Assembly: GCA_937942115.1 (NCBI GenBank)
Contig: CALDFY010000042.1
Coordinates: 1 to 10,278 of the forward strand
DNA from: an uncultured Anaerolineae bacterium
GTDB lineage: Bacteria; Chloroflexota; Anaerolineae; B4-G1; DUEL01
DNA length: 10,278 bases
Direction: 5' to 3'
Shown here in pieces: positions 1 to 7,008 of the stretch. Numbering within the stretch: the stretch's first letter is position 1; each line of letters begins with the position of its first letter. The notes beneath the pieces are model-generated. The model had not been told where the DNA came from and searched no databases. It was given only the letters and a program-made list of their open reading frames with translations. The position numbers and the translations under genes were made by a program.

Positions 1-592
1 TCCCCACTCCGGCCTCCACCGCCGGCTCGTCCACAATGAAAGTCCGGCTGAATTGCTGAACGACACCACTACGGGTCTTCGGCCATTCCCCTTCCCGGAG
101 AAGGAGCAGGCCATTAACGCTCAGTTCGGCAGCATTATACGCCATATCAATGACGCCCCGAACGTACTCCCGCCTCCCCCTCAGCGCGCGGGCCATCTCC
201 AGGTATCCCTGAGCCAGGGTGAGCAGGTCCTGCGCTTCCCGACGGCGCATTGTCTGTTCGTCCACGCGGTACACCTCCTTGCCCGTCTCCCGAACTTTCC
301 GAAGAAAGTAATGGGGGTGACGATACTCGTCCGGGCAATAGACTATCGGGGAGACCATTTCCCTGTGCTCCAGCATCACCTCAAAGGCAATATCGCCCAA
401 AGCCTGCCCGACCGCGCGCACATCGCCGGTCGCCACAACCAGAAGGTCCACATCGCTCTCCGGCCCGGCATCCCCGCGCAGGACGCTGCCGTAGAGGATC
501 ATCCGGACGACCTGCTCCCTGACCGGACTGCTCCGGACACGGGCGATGAAATCCTCCAGCGCCCCGTATTTCCGTTCCAGAATCAGGTCCAT
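1..592 (-). CDS. MNT nucleotidyltransferase-HEPN fusion protein (3' end off window)
   Basis: Reading from ATG at 592 to the window edge gives an open frame of about 197 residues with no stop. Residues 35-49 carry the MNT polymerase-beta signature GSVLRGDAGPESDVD, a perfect G-S-x10-D-x-D, with E71 in FEVML as a possible third acidic metal ligand. From about residue 112 the protein becomes a helical HEPN/UPF0332-like domain, with the family-style stretch VIDMAYNAAELSVNGLLLL followed by PKTRSGVVQQF. MNT and HEPN proteins are usually separate two-gene toxin-antitoxin modules, in which MNT modifies or neutralises the HEPN ribonuclease; here both lie on one chain. Many HEPN relatives have His where this protein has Arg (KTRSG rather than KTHSG). 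The C-terminus, where a further R-x4-6-H motif could lie, is outside the window. No convincing Shine-Dalgarno is seen before the ATG, which lies 12 bp from a tandem repeat. Domain assignment is firm; the biological role is inferred. Confidence 0.85.
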   Translation of the reverse strand, partial: MDLILERKYGALEDFIARVRSSPVREQVVRMILYGSVLRGDAGPESDVDLLVVATGDVRAVGQALGDIAFEVMLEHREMVSPIVYCPDEYRHPHYFLRKVRETGKEVYRVDEQTMRRREAQDLLTLAQGYLEMARALRGRREYVRGVIDMAYNAAELSVNGLLLLREGEWPKTRSGVVQQFSRTFIVDEPAVEAGVG

Positions 593-603
593 TGAAGTCC
601 GAA

Positions 604-710
604 ACGGCACTCCGCTTTGCTTCGTGCCTGACTACAAACGGCACTCCGCTTTGCTTCGTGCCTGACTACAAACGGCACTCCGCTTTGCTTCGCGCCTGAC
701 TACGAACGGC
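604..710. repeat. 34-bp tandem repeat, 3 units plus a partial fourth
   Basis: Units at 604-637, 638-671 and 672-705 begin with ACGGCACTCC and contain GTGCCTGACTAC. A fragment ACGGC at 706-710 runs into the stop codon (710-712) of the hydrolase gene. The units are nearly identical, with one or two base changes in the third. There are no spacers, so this is not a CRISPR. The unit resembles the reverse complement of the 37-bp repeat at 7045-7229: same ACGGCACTCC start, similar centre and GTGCCTxACTAC end. Each unit has a GGCAC/GTGCC inverted pair. It fills almost the whole gap between the MNT-HEPN start and the hydrolase stop. Confidence 0.9.
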
Positions 711-2038
711 TATGGCTTGGGCATGCCCATAATCGCCCCGAAGGCCGGACGGGGGACGCCCTGAGAGTCTATGATGCTGTATGGGCCATACGGGTCCTGT
801 TCGGGGGGCAGGCCGGTCTTCTGGATGTAATCCAGATTCCAGAGGAAGGCCAGGCGGACGAAGCCCCACTGGCGCATCAATTGGTAGGCGCGGACGATGT
901 AATCGGCCTGCTCCTGAAGGGTGTTATCCAGCGCGAACTCAAAGCCGGGCGGCGGTGTTGCCCCCACCCCTTCCATAGTAGCCCAACCGAACTCCGTCAC
1001 GCAGAGGGGTTTCATCCCGGAGATACCGTCCCGGTAGCGCCAGAGGGTGCTGCGGAACGACCAGGACGGATGCGGGTTATCCCAGAAGCCCCGGAACTTC
1101 GCGGTCGGGTCCTGATACGTTTTGTCGTCCCAGGCGATGTCCGGGGGGATGTTGTAGCCGTTGTGGTGGACGCCCACGCAGTCGGCGTAACTCAAAAACC
1201 CTTTAGCGATCATCTCCTGGTAGTACTGGAAGTCGTCCATAAAGATGATACGGTTGGAGTTTTTGGGGTCGGTGGCTGTGGCACCTACCGGAGAGAGCGC
1301 GCCGCTGATGACGATGATATTGGGGTCGCGGCTTTTGATGACCTGGTAGGCCAGGCGGAGCATCTCCACATACCGGGCCGGATTCACACCCTCCGCCGTA
1401 TCCCACTCCCGATCCAGGTTCTCCTCGTTCCAGACCTCTATGGCGTGGATACGGCCCCGATAGCGGTCCACCAGACGGCCCAGAAAGTCGGCGAAGAGGG
1501 TCAGGTCATCTGGCGGGGCGCCCTCAGGGTTGTCGTCCACGTAACTGGTGTGGCTCCAGGCTGGCGCGTGCACCACGCTGAGCATCACCCGAAGGCCGCG
1601 CGCGTTCGCCGCGTCCACTACTCCGTCGTACATCCCCCAGTTGTACTGGCCCGGATTGGGCTCCACCAGGTCCCAGCGAACCTGCTGTTTGACCCAACCC
1701 AGCCCCAGCGATTTCACCACGTCCATCGTGTAGTTGGGGTCGCCGACGACGGCATGGGCAGCGATGCCGTAGCCGAAAACCTCCTGATCCAGAGGGATGG
1801 TGGGTGATGAACCGGTGCCCGAGGACGGGGTAGCGGTGGCCAGGGGCCGCAGGCCTCCGGCGGGGGTAGCGGTCGCCGTGGGAGTGACGGTTTCAGCGGC
1901 GGGCCGGGAAGTCTGCGGCGGAGGGGCGAAGAAGCCCCACCAGAGGCAGAAGACCCCCAGCAGGAAGACGACCAGCCAGAGGACGACGCCGATGATCAAT
2001 TGGTGGCGCTCCCGGGTGGAGCGGGATGGTTGGAACAT
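710..2038 (-). CDS. Membrane-anchored clan-A glycoside hydrolase (GH39/GH5-like)
   Basis: This 442-residue protein probably cleaves beta-glycosidic bonds outside the cytoplasmic membrane. Residues 1-13 are charged, 14-37 form one hydrophobic helix, and 40-82 are a Thr/Pro/Ala-rich linker typical of exported Chloroflexota-type proteins. A TIM-barrel-like catalytic domain follows (about 85-440). EVWNEEN puts the likely acid/base Glu at residue 205 (Asn-Glu pair at the end of strand 4), and CVTEFGWAT puts the likely nucleophile Glu at 349. These are the hallmarks of retaining clan GH-A enzymes. The start at 2038 is chosen over an in-frame start at 2086 because AGGAGG lies at 2043-2048, four bases upstream, and the chosen N-terminus gives a normal anchor. 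The substrate cannot be read from sequence; GH39-like, GH5-like or an unassigned subfamily are all possible. It is transcribed divergently from the GH94 gene. The stop codon abuts the 34-bp repeat. Confidence 0.85.
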   Translation of the reverse strand: MFQPSRSTRERHQLIIGVVLWLVVFLLGVFCLWWGFFAPPPQTSRPAAETVTPTATATPAGGLRPLATATPSSGTGSSPTIPLDQEVFGYGIAAHAVVGDPNYTMDVVKSLGLGWVKQQVRWDLVEPNPGQYNWGMYDGVVDAANARGLRVMLSVVHAPAWSHTSYVDDNPEGAPPDDLTLFADFLGRLVDRYRGRIHAIEVWNEENLDREWDTAEGVNPARYVEMLRLAYQVIKSRDPNIIVISGALSPVGATATDPKNSNRIIFMDDFQYYQEMIAKGFLSYADCVGVHHNGYNIPPDIAWDDKTYQDPTAKFRGFWDNPHPSWSFRSTLWRYRDGISGMKPLCVTEFGWATMEGVGATPPPGFEFALDNTLQEQADYIVRAYQLMRQWGFVRLAFLWNLDYIQKTGLPPEQDPYGPYSIIDSQGVPRPAFGAIMGMPKP

Positions 2039-2057
2039 AGGGCCTCCTACACAGAAG

Positions 2058-2086
2058 CATACAAGGGACAGTGAAGCCCTTGCCAA
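2058..2086 (-). promoter_or_regulatory. Weak candidate promoter for the hydrolase gene
   Basis: On the minus strand, TTGGCA (2086-2081) is followed after 17 bases by TGTATG (2063-2058), about 20 bases upstream of the hydrolase start. The -35 matches 5 of 6 of the sigma-70 consensus but the -10 is poor. This is a suggestion only. Confidence 0.25.
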
Positions 2087-2201
2087 AACTCAGGATGTTC
2101 GCGCTTTTATCAACTTTTCCAGTAACTACCTACGCCAGGGGCTAAAAGCCCAATGGCCCTAAATTTTTCGGCGCGCTGGCCTCACCCCTCCCCCGGCCCC
2201 T

Positions 2202-2232
2202 CCCCTCTCCCAAACTTCGTTGGGGAGAGGGG
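2202..2232. repeat. CT/GA-rich hairpin
   Basis: CCCCTCTCCC (2202-2211) pairs perfectly with GGGAGAGGGG (2223-2232) around an 11-base loop. It lies in a C-rich stretch (about 2180-2243) directly before the 254-bp element. It has no T-run, so a terminator role is not supported. A shorter hairpin, GGGCT-AAA-AGCCC, is at 2139-2151. A similar C-rich tract, without an obvious hairpin, precedes the second element copy near 10128-10147. Confidence 0.6.
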
Positions 2233-2242
2233 CGCCTCACCC

Positions 2243-2496
2243 CCATAAGCGTTACTTAAGGGGCTGCGCCAGTTGGGTCGCCGCCTCGGAAGCCGACTGA
2301 AGTCAGCCGCCCTGGGCCTTCGGCCAGGAGGTCGGCCTTCGCCGACCTCCCGAGAAGGGCGTCAACGCAGGTTGACGCCCGGCGCGAAGCGTAGGGGCAA
2401 CCCTCGCGGTTGCCCCCAGGGGAGGCCGATTTCCAATCGGCGCCCGAGGCGGCAGGAAGCGGAGAGCCGAAGCCAGCCTTAAGTTAACGCTTATGG
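2243..2496. mobile_element. 254-bp multi-hairpin element with terminal inverted repeats
   Basis: The ends are inverted repeats: CCATAAGCGTTACTTAAGG at 2243-2261 and CCTTAAGTTAACGCTTATGG at 2477-2496, differing by one inserted base. Inside, GCCGCCTCGG (2280-2289) pairs with CCGAGGCGGC (2444-2453). Between these arms lies a row of hairpins. One is 2327-2350 (10-bp stem, loop CTTC). The next is 2357-2380 (10-bp stem, loop GCAG). A third is 2394-2416 (9-bp stem, loop CTCGC). The last is 2425-2441 (7-bp stem, loop TCC). A bulged stem is at 2311-2327. There is no coding capacity. A related copy starts at 10148 in the same orientation. It could be a non-autonomous (MITE-like) element, a mosaic of REP-type palindromes, or the template of a structured RNA. 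Transposition is inferred only from the ends and the second copy; no clear target duplication is seen. Confidence 0.7.
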
Positions 2497-2527
2497 CCCC
2501 CAACCCCCTGTATCCCTACAACTCAGC

Positions 2528-2534
2528 GGGAGGA
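2528..2534 (+). promoter_or_regulatory. Ribosome binding site that sets the GH94 start at TTG 2541
   Basis: GGGAGGA lies at 2528-2534, six to seven bases before an in-frame TTG at 2541. The upstream ATG at 2493 has no Shine-Dalgarno and is itself part of the right terminal inverted repeat of the 254-bp element. Starting at TTG gives MQFGYFDDERREYVITRPDTP, the usual beginning of GH94 phosphorylases. Confidence 0.75.
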
Positions 2535-2540
2535 AAGACC

Positions 2541-5039
2541 TTGCAGTTCGGCTACTTTGACGACGAGCGCCGGGAATATGTCATCACCCGCCCGGATACC
2601 CCGCTCCCCTGGATCAACTACCTGGGCGGCGAGGACTTCTTCGGTATTATCTCCAATACCGGCGGCGGCTACTGTTTCTACCGGGACGCCCGTCTGCGCC
2701 GCCTGACCCGCTACCGCTACAACAACGTCCCCATGGACTTCGGCGGGCGCTACCTCTACCTGCGGGACGACGAGACGGGCCTCTTCTGGTCCCCCACCTG
2801 GCAGCCGACCCGGCACGAGGTGGAGGACTACTTCTGCCGACACGGCCTGGGCTACACGGTCATCGGCTCCACCTTCCAGGGAATCGCCGCCCAGGTGCGC
2901 TACTTCGTCCCTCTGGGAGCCCCTCTGGAAATCTGGCAGTTGACGGTGACCCATCACCGCGACCGCCCCCTCACCCTCTCCGTCTTCTCGGCTGTGGAGT
3001 TCTGCCTCTGGGACGCGCAGGACGACGCCACCAACTTTCAGCGCAACTTCAGCACCGGCGAAGTGGAGGTGGAGGGCCAGGTCATTTACCACAAGACAGA
3101 GTACCGGGAACGGCGAAACCACTTCGCTTTCTTCGCCTGCTCCGAACCGCTGGCCGGGTACGATACCGACCGGGACACCTTCCTGGGGCCGTACCGGGGC
3201 TGGGACCGTCCCCTGGCCGTGGAGCGAGGCCGGTCTTTCAACTCCATCGCCCACGGCTGGGCGCCGATGGGCTCCCACCACGTCCGCCTCTCTCTGGCCC
3301 CGGGGGAGAGTCGGCAGGTCATCTTCCTGCTGGGCTACCACGAGAATCCGCCGCAGGAGAAGTTTGATCCCCCGGATTCGCTCCGGGTCAACAAGCGGAC
3401 GGTGCTTCCCGTGATCGCGCGCTATCTGGAGCCGGCCGGGGTAGAGGCGGCCTTTGAGGCGCTGCGCGCCTACTGGGACCGGTTGCTGGGCACCCTCCAG
3501 GTGGAGACCCCCGACCTGCACACCAATCGGATGGTCAATATCTGGAACCCGTACCAGTGCATGGTCACCTTTAACCTCTCCCGTTCGGCCTCCCTGTTTG
3601 AGTCGGGGATTGGGCGGGGCATCGGCTTCCGCGACTCTAACCAGGACCTGCTGGGATTTGTGCACATGGTGCCCCAGCGGGCCCGGCAGCGCATCCTGGA
3701 CCTGGCCGCGACCCAGTTGGAGACGGGCGGCGCGTACCACCAGTATCAACCGCTGACCAAACGGGGGAACGACGCCATCGGCAGCGGGTTCAACGACGAC
3801 CCCCTCTGGCTGGTGCTGAGCACCGCCGCGTACCTGAAGGAAACCGGGGACGGGAGCATTCTGGACGAACCGGTCCCCTACGACAACCGGCCGGGCACCG
3901 AAGAGCCGCTCTACCAACACCTGGAGCGGAGCATCCGGTATACGCTGGAGCGGTTGGGGCCGCACGGGCTTCCCCTCATCGGCCGCGCCGACTGGAACGA
4001 CTGCCTCAACCTGAACATCTTCTCAGAGGAGCCCGGGGAATCGTTCCAGACGGCGCCGCTGAAGCGGGATGGGACGGTGGCGGAATCGGTCTTCATCGGG
4101 GGGCTGTTTGTGCTGGCGGCGCGGGAGATGGCCGGGATAGCCCGCTGGCGCGGTCGGGAAGAGGAGGCCATCCGCTACGAAGCGGCAGCGGATGAGATGG
4201 CCCGCCGGGTGCTGGAGCACGGCTGGGACGGGGAATGGTTCCTGCGCGCTTACGATGCTTTGGGGCGGAAAGTCGGTTCGCGGGAGTGCTCCGAGGGGCA
4301 GATTTTCATTGAGCCGCAGGGGATATGCGTCATGGCCGGTATCGGCCTGGAGGACGGACGGGCCCGGCAGGCCCTGGAGTCGGTCCGGGAGCGGTTGAGC
4401 ACGCCCCACGGCATCCTCCTGCACCAGCCGGCCTACACCCGCTATTCGGTCCACCTGGGGGAGATTTCATCCTACCCGCCTGGCTACAAGGAGAATGGCG
4501 CCGTCTTCTGCCACACCAACCCCTGGGTGATGATTGCGGAGACGGTGCTGGGGAACGGCGACCGGGCCCACGATTACTATCTCCGCATCAATCCGTCGGC
4601 GCGGGAGGCCATCAGCGAGGTCCACCGCTGCGAGCCGTATGTATATGCCCAGATGATCGCCGGGCGGGACGCGCCCACGTTCGGCGAGGCGAAGAACTCC
4701 TGGCTGACGGGCACGGCTGCCTGGAACTACGTCGCGGTCACCCAGTATATTCTGGGCATCCGCCCCACCCTCTCCGGGCTGCGGATTGCCCCGGTCATCC
4801 CGCGCCACTGGGCGGAGTTCACGGCCCGGCGGGTCTTTCGCGGGGTGACGTATCATATCAGGGTACGGCGGGTCGGGCCGGGGAATCGGGTCTCCCTGCG
4901 GGTGGACGGCCGCCCGATAGCGGGGGATGTTGTCCTGCTGCCGCCGCCGGAAACGAGGGAGGTGCGGGTGGAAGTAGAAATTGGGGACCCGGGCGAACAG
5001 CCCGATGGTGCTAACATGAACGTGCCAGGCACTTTCTGA
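2541..5039 (+). CDS. GH94 disaccharide phosphorylase (cellobiose/chitobiose phosphorylase-like)
   Basis: This cytoplasmic enzyme of 832 residues (from TTG 2541) has no signal peptide. GH94 enzymes split a beta-linked disaccharide with inorganic phosphate, giving a sugar 1-phosphate and a free sugar. The N-terminal beta-sandwich opens with FGYFDDERREYVITRPDTP and PWINYLGGEDFFG. The (alpha/alpha)6 catalytic domain contains GRADWNDCLN, whose aspartates D484 and D487 include the family general acid (D484 is my candidate). It also has EGQIFIEPQG, YPPGYKENGAVFCHTNPW and NSWLTGTAAWNYV. Length fits cellobiose and N,N'-diacetylchitobiose phosphorylases; substrate choice between glucose and GlcNAc disaccharides cannot be settled here. 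If ATG 2493 is used instead, 16 residues are added that do not look like the family. The last residues (NVPGTF) and the stop codon come from a 36-bp palindrome at 5019-5054. It lies divergent to the exported hydrolase and could take up its products. Confidence 0.9.
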   Translation: MQFGYFDDERREYVITRPDTPLPWINYLGGEDFFGIISNTGGGYCFYRDARLRRLTRYRYNNVPMDFGGRYLYLRDDETGLFWSPTWQPTRHEVEDYFCRHGLGYTVIGSTFQGIAAQVRYFVPLGAPLEIWQLTVTHHRDRPLTLSVFSAVEFCLWDAQDDATNFQRNFSTGEVEVEGQVIYHKTEYRERRNHFAFFACSEPLAGYDTDRDTFLGPYRGWDRPLAVERGRSFNSIAHGWAPMGSHHVRLSLAPGESRQVIFLLGYHENPPQEKFDPPDSLRVNKRTVLPVIARYLEPAGVEAAFEALRAYWDRLLGTLQVETPDLHTNRMVNIWNPYQCMVTFNLSRSASLFESGIGRGIGFRDSNQDLLGFVHMVPQRARQRILDLAATQLETGGAYHQYQPLTKRGNDAIGSGFNDDPLWLVLSTAAYLKETGDGSILDEPVPYDNRPGTEEPLYQHLERSIRYTLERLGPHGLPLIGRADWNDCLNLNIFSEEPGESFQTAPLKRDGTVAESVFIGGLFVLAAREMAGIARWRGREEEAIRYEAAADEMARRVLEHGWDGEWFLRAYDALGRKVGSRECSEGQIFIEPQGICVMAGIGLEDGRARQALESVRERLSTPHGILLHQPAYTRYSVHLGEISSYPPGYKENGAVFCHTNPWVMIAETVLGNGDRAHDYYLRINPSAREAISEVHRCEPYVYAQMIAGRDAPTFGEAKNSWLTGTAAWNYVAVTQYILGIRPTLSGLRIAPVIPRHWAEFTARRVFRGVTYHIRVRRVGPGNRVSLRVDGRPIAGDVVLLPPPETREVRVEVEIGDPGEQPDGANMNVPGTF

Positions 5040-5054
5040 AGTACCTGGCACGTT
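5019..5054. repeat. 36-bp palindrome spanning the GH94 stop codon
   Basis: AACGTGCCAGG (5019-5029) pairs with CCTGGCACGTT (5044-5054). After one mismatch the stem continues with ACTT/AAGT around a TCTG loop, giving 15 paired bases of 16. The stop codon TGA (5037-5039) is at the loop edge. It could act as a 3' RNA-stabilising hairpin. It has no T-run, so it is not a classical intrinsic terminator. The form resembles REP-type dispersed palindromes. Confidence 0.8.
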
Positions 5055-5247
5055 CTGGCGGAGGCCGCCCGGCCTGGGGGTGCAGGCGATTACCTGCCCG
5101 AAGGCCCTTTGGGGCTGTCTATCGCAGGCTAACAGCCGCAGGCTAACAGCCTACGCCACAGAAAGTTCGCGCCAGTGGGCTTTTCAGCCCGTCCGGACGG
5201 CCTGGAAAGGCCATTTCTCAGACGGCCTGGAAAGGCCGTCCTGCAGG
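5055..5247. repeat. Gene-free stretch of small direct and inverted repeats
   Basis: This gap between the convergent GH94 and trxB genes has no credible gene. It holds a 14-bp tandem duplication, CGCAGGCTAACAGC, at 5123-5136 and 5137-5150. It also has a hairpin GGGCT-TTTC-AGCCC at 5177-5190 and a palindrome CGTCCGGACG at 5190-5199. A 17-bp direct repeat GACGGCCTGGAAAGGCC lies at 5196-5212 and 5221-5237. The second copy extends to a perfect hairpin at 5221-5240 (8-bp stem, loop GGAA) that ends 8 bases from the trxB stop. No U-rich tail is present on either strand. Confidence 0.75.
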
Positions 5248-6234
5248 TCATCCCTGGTGATTCTGCGGATACATCTCCAGGTACTTCTCCACCTCCATCG
5301 CGGCGACTGCGCCGGTGCCGGCGGCGACCACCAACTGGCGGTAGAGGGGGTCCTGGATGTCCCCGGCGGCATACACCCCCGGGACGCTGGTCCGCTGGCG
5401 ACGGTCAGTGACGATGTAGCCGCGCTCGTCCAGTTCCAGTTGTCCGGCGAAGAGTTCCGTCTGGGGCTCCATACCGATGTAGATGAAGACGCCCTCAGCC
5501 TCAATGACGGACGTCTCGCCGGTTTTCAGGTTGCGCACCCGGACGCCGGTCACCGTCTTCTCGCCCAGAATCTCCTCCACGGCCGAATCCCACACGAAGC
5601 GCATCTTGGGGTTGGCGAAGGCGCGCTCCTGGTGGATTTGCGTCGCCCGCAGTTGGTCTCTGCGGTGGACGACGACCACCTCACGGGCGAAGCGGGTCAG
5701 GTAGAGGCCCTCTATGATGGCACTGTCGCCGCCGCCGACGACCACCACCCGCTTATCCCGGTAGAAGAAGCCGTCGCAGGTGGCACAGGCGGAGACCCCC
5801 CGTCCAAAGAAACGGTCCTCTCCGGGCACGCCCAGGCGGCGGGGGACGGCGCCCATCGCGATGATGAGGGTGTGGGCCCGGTAGGTCGCCATATCGGTGC
5901 GGACGACGAAGGGCCGGACGGAGAGGTCCACGCCGGTGACGGAATCGTGGATCATCCGCACCCCGAACCGTTCCGCCTGGGCGACGAAGCGCCGGGCCAG
6001 CTCGGGCCCCTCTATCCCTTCCGGGAAGCCGGGGAAGTTTTCCACCACGTCGGTGTTGGCGGGCTGGCCCCCGGGCAGCGGGCCGGTGATGACCAGGGTG
6101 TGGATGCGGGCGCGGCCGGCGTAGATGGCCGCCGTCAGGCCGGCCGGCCCGCCGCCCAGGATGATGAGGTCATATATCTCCTCCTCGGACGGTCGGGCCT
6201 CCGGCTGGGATGGTGCCAGTTTGAAATCCAGCAT
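5248..6234 (-). CDS. trxB: Thioredoxin reductase (NADPH, FAD)
   Basis: This flavoprotein of 328 residues passes electrons from NADPH through FAD and a redox-active cysteine pair to thioredoxin-like partners in the cytoplasm. The FAD-binding motif GGGPAG is at 27-32. GGQPANTDVVENFPGFPEGI follows from about residue 55. The active-site CATC is at 150-153 within ACATCDGFFYR. The second nucleotide-binding motif GGGDSA is at 167-172, and HRRDQLR at 190-196 is the NADPH 2'-phosphate signature. The C-terminal GVYAAGD FAD motif is present. The start is ATG 6234, preceded by GAGGGAG; a GTG at 6246 would add four residues. The N-terminus is about 20 residues longer than compact homologues. The gene follows the PDO gene after 29 bp (6235-6263), which suggests co-transcription and makes PDO the likely substrate. 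Confidence 0.95.
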   Translation of the reverse strand: MLDFKLAPSQPEARPSEEEIYDLIILGGGPAGLTAAIYAGRARIHTLVITGPLPGGQPANTDVVENFPGFPEGIEGPELARRFVAQAERFGVRMIHDSVTGVDLSVRPFVVRTDMATYRAHTLIIAMGAVPRRLGVPGEDRFFGRGVSACATCDGFFYRDKRVVVVGGGDSAIIEGLYLTRFAREVVVVHRRDQLRATQIHQERAFANPKMRFVWDSAVEEILGEKTVTGVRVRNLKTGETSVIEAEGVFIYIGMEPQTELFAGQLELDERGYIVTDRRQRTSVPGVYAAGDIQDPLYRQLVVAAGTGAVAAMEVEKYLEMYPQNHQG

Positions 6235-6241
6235 ATGCTCC

Positions 6242-6269
6242 CTCACGCCTCACGCTTCACGTTTTACGC
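6242..6269. repeat. Short 7-bp-period repeat between PDO and trxB
   Basis: Four degenerate heptamers occur in register: CTCACGC, CTCACGC, TTCACGT and TTTACGC. The fourth contains the PDO stop codon (TAA on the minus strand, 6264-6266), and the array ends 8 bases before the trxB ATG. It forms nearly all of the spacer between the two genes. Confidence 0.65.
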
Positions 6270-6908
6270 CCTCAGCGCTTCCTGCAATTTGGCGACCACC
6301 ATGGACTCCGGTACAGCGCCCTCAATGTGCACCGTCTCATTGATGACCGTGCGCGGGACGCCCATGACCTGGTACTTGATCGCCAGGTGGGGGAACTCCA
6401 TGGCCTCCACCATGTCGGCCCGGACCATCGGGCTGGCGATAGCCATCTGGTGGGCCAGCATCACCGCCTGCGGGCAGTAGGGGCACGTCGGCGTGACGAA
6501 GACCTGGATGTGGACCGGCTTCTGGATTCCCGCCAGAACCCGAAGGGTGGCGTCGCTCAGTTCGGGCTTCCCCGCCGCCACGCTCTGGATGGCCTGGAGG
6601 AAAGAGGCAAACTCGTAGCCGGAGGGGAGACCGTAGAAGCGGACCCCGTAGTCCTGCGCGCCGATGACCGCGATGGCGGGGATTTTGTCTATGCCCAGTT
6701 CTTCGGCCTTCGCCCGGTCGGCCTGGAAGTCGTAGATTTCGGCCGTGATCCGGTCGGAGAGTTCGGCGACCTCCTCCACCAGTTGGCGGGTCTCGGTGCA
6801 GAATTCGCACTCAAATTTCTGGGTGAACATCACCAGCCGCACCGGACCGGGCAGTCCGGCCAGCATTTTGGAGACTTCCTGACGGATTTCGTCGTTCAGC
6901 AATGGCAT
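6264..6908 (-). CDS. Protein disulfide oxidoreductase (PDO), double thioredoxin fold
   Basis: This 214-residue protein is made of two tandem thioredoxin-like domains (glutaredoxin-like/PDO family), known mainly from thermophilic archaea and bacteria. There it makes, reduces or isomerises protein disulfides in the cytoplasm. Domain 1 has CEFC at 34-37 with a likely cis-proline P77 (KIPAI). Domain 2 has CPYC at 142-145, the glutaredoxin-type active site, with P185 (GVPRT). Both active sites are intact. The start at 6908 has a strong GGAGG at 6914-6918, five bases upstream. The open frame continues further upstream to about 7172, but that part only translates repeats. Position directly before trxB matches the PDO-thioredoxin reductase pair described in thermophiles. 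A 12-copy heptamer array ends 4 bases beyond its ribosome binding site. Confidence 0.92.
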   Translation of the reverse strand: MPLLNDEIRQEVSKMLAGLPGPVRLVMFTQKFECEFCTETRQLVEEVAELSDRITAEIYDFQADRAKAEELGIDKIPAIAVIGAQDYGVRFYGLPSGYEFASFLQAIQSVAAGKPELSDATLRVLAGIQKPVHIQVFVTPTCPYCPQAVMLAHQMAIASPMVRADMVEAMEFPHLAIKYQVMGVPRTVINETVHIEGAVPESMVVAKLQEALRA

Positions 6909-6922
6909 GGTAACCTCCTCAA

Positions 6923-7006
6923 AAGATGCAGGATGCAGGATGCAAGATTCAAGATGCAAGATGCAGGATGCAGGATGCAGGATGCAGGATGCAAGATGCA
7001 GGATGC
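6923..7006. repeat. Heptanucleotide tandem array, 12 units
   Basis: Twelve consecutive 7-mers, AGGATGC or AAGATGC (one AAGATTC), run without interruption for 84 bp. The array sits in the 5' leader of the PDO gene, ending four bases from the Shine-Dalgarno. A lone AAGATGC unit recurs at 7248-7254. Tandem repeats of this kind can change copy number by replication slippage. Similar heptameric STRRs are known from filamentous cyanobacteria. Confidence 0.95.
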
Positions 7007-7008
7007 GA

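Noticed and set aside
2273..2503. Small open frames inside the 254-bp element
   Set aside because: They read through hairpin arms, give Arg/Pro/Gly-rich products with no family, and lack ribosome binding sites.
2523..3965. 480-codon open frame on the minus strand inside GH94
   Set aside because: It is antisense to a gene with clear family motifs, and its low-complexity composition is typical of a shadow frame in GC-rich DNA.
5221..5240. Intrinsic terminator for trxB
   Set aside because: The hairpin is perfect but lacks a U-rich tail on the trxB strand, so it is recorded only as a repeat.
5080..6480. 466-codon open frame on the plus strand across trxB and PDO
   Set aside because: It is antisense to two well-conserved redox genes, spans their intergenic repeat, and has no recognisable domain.
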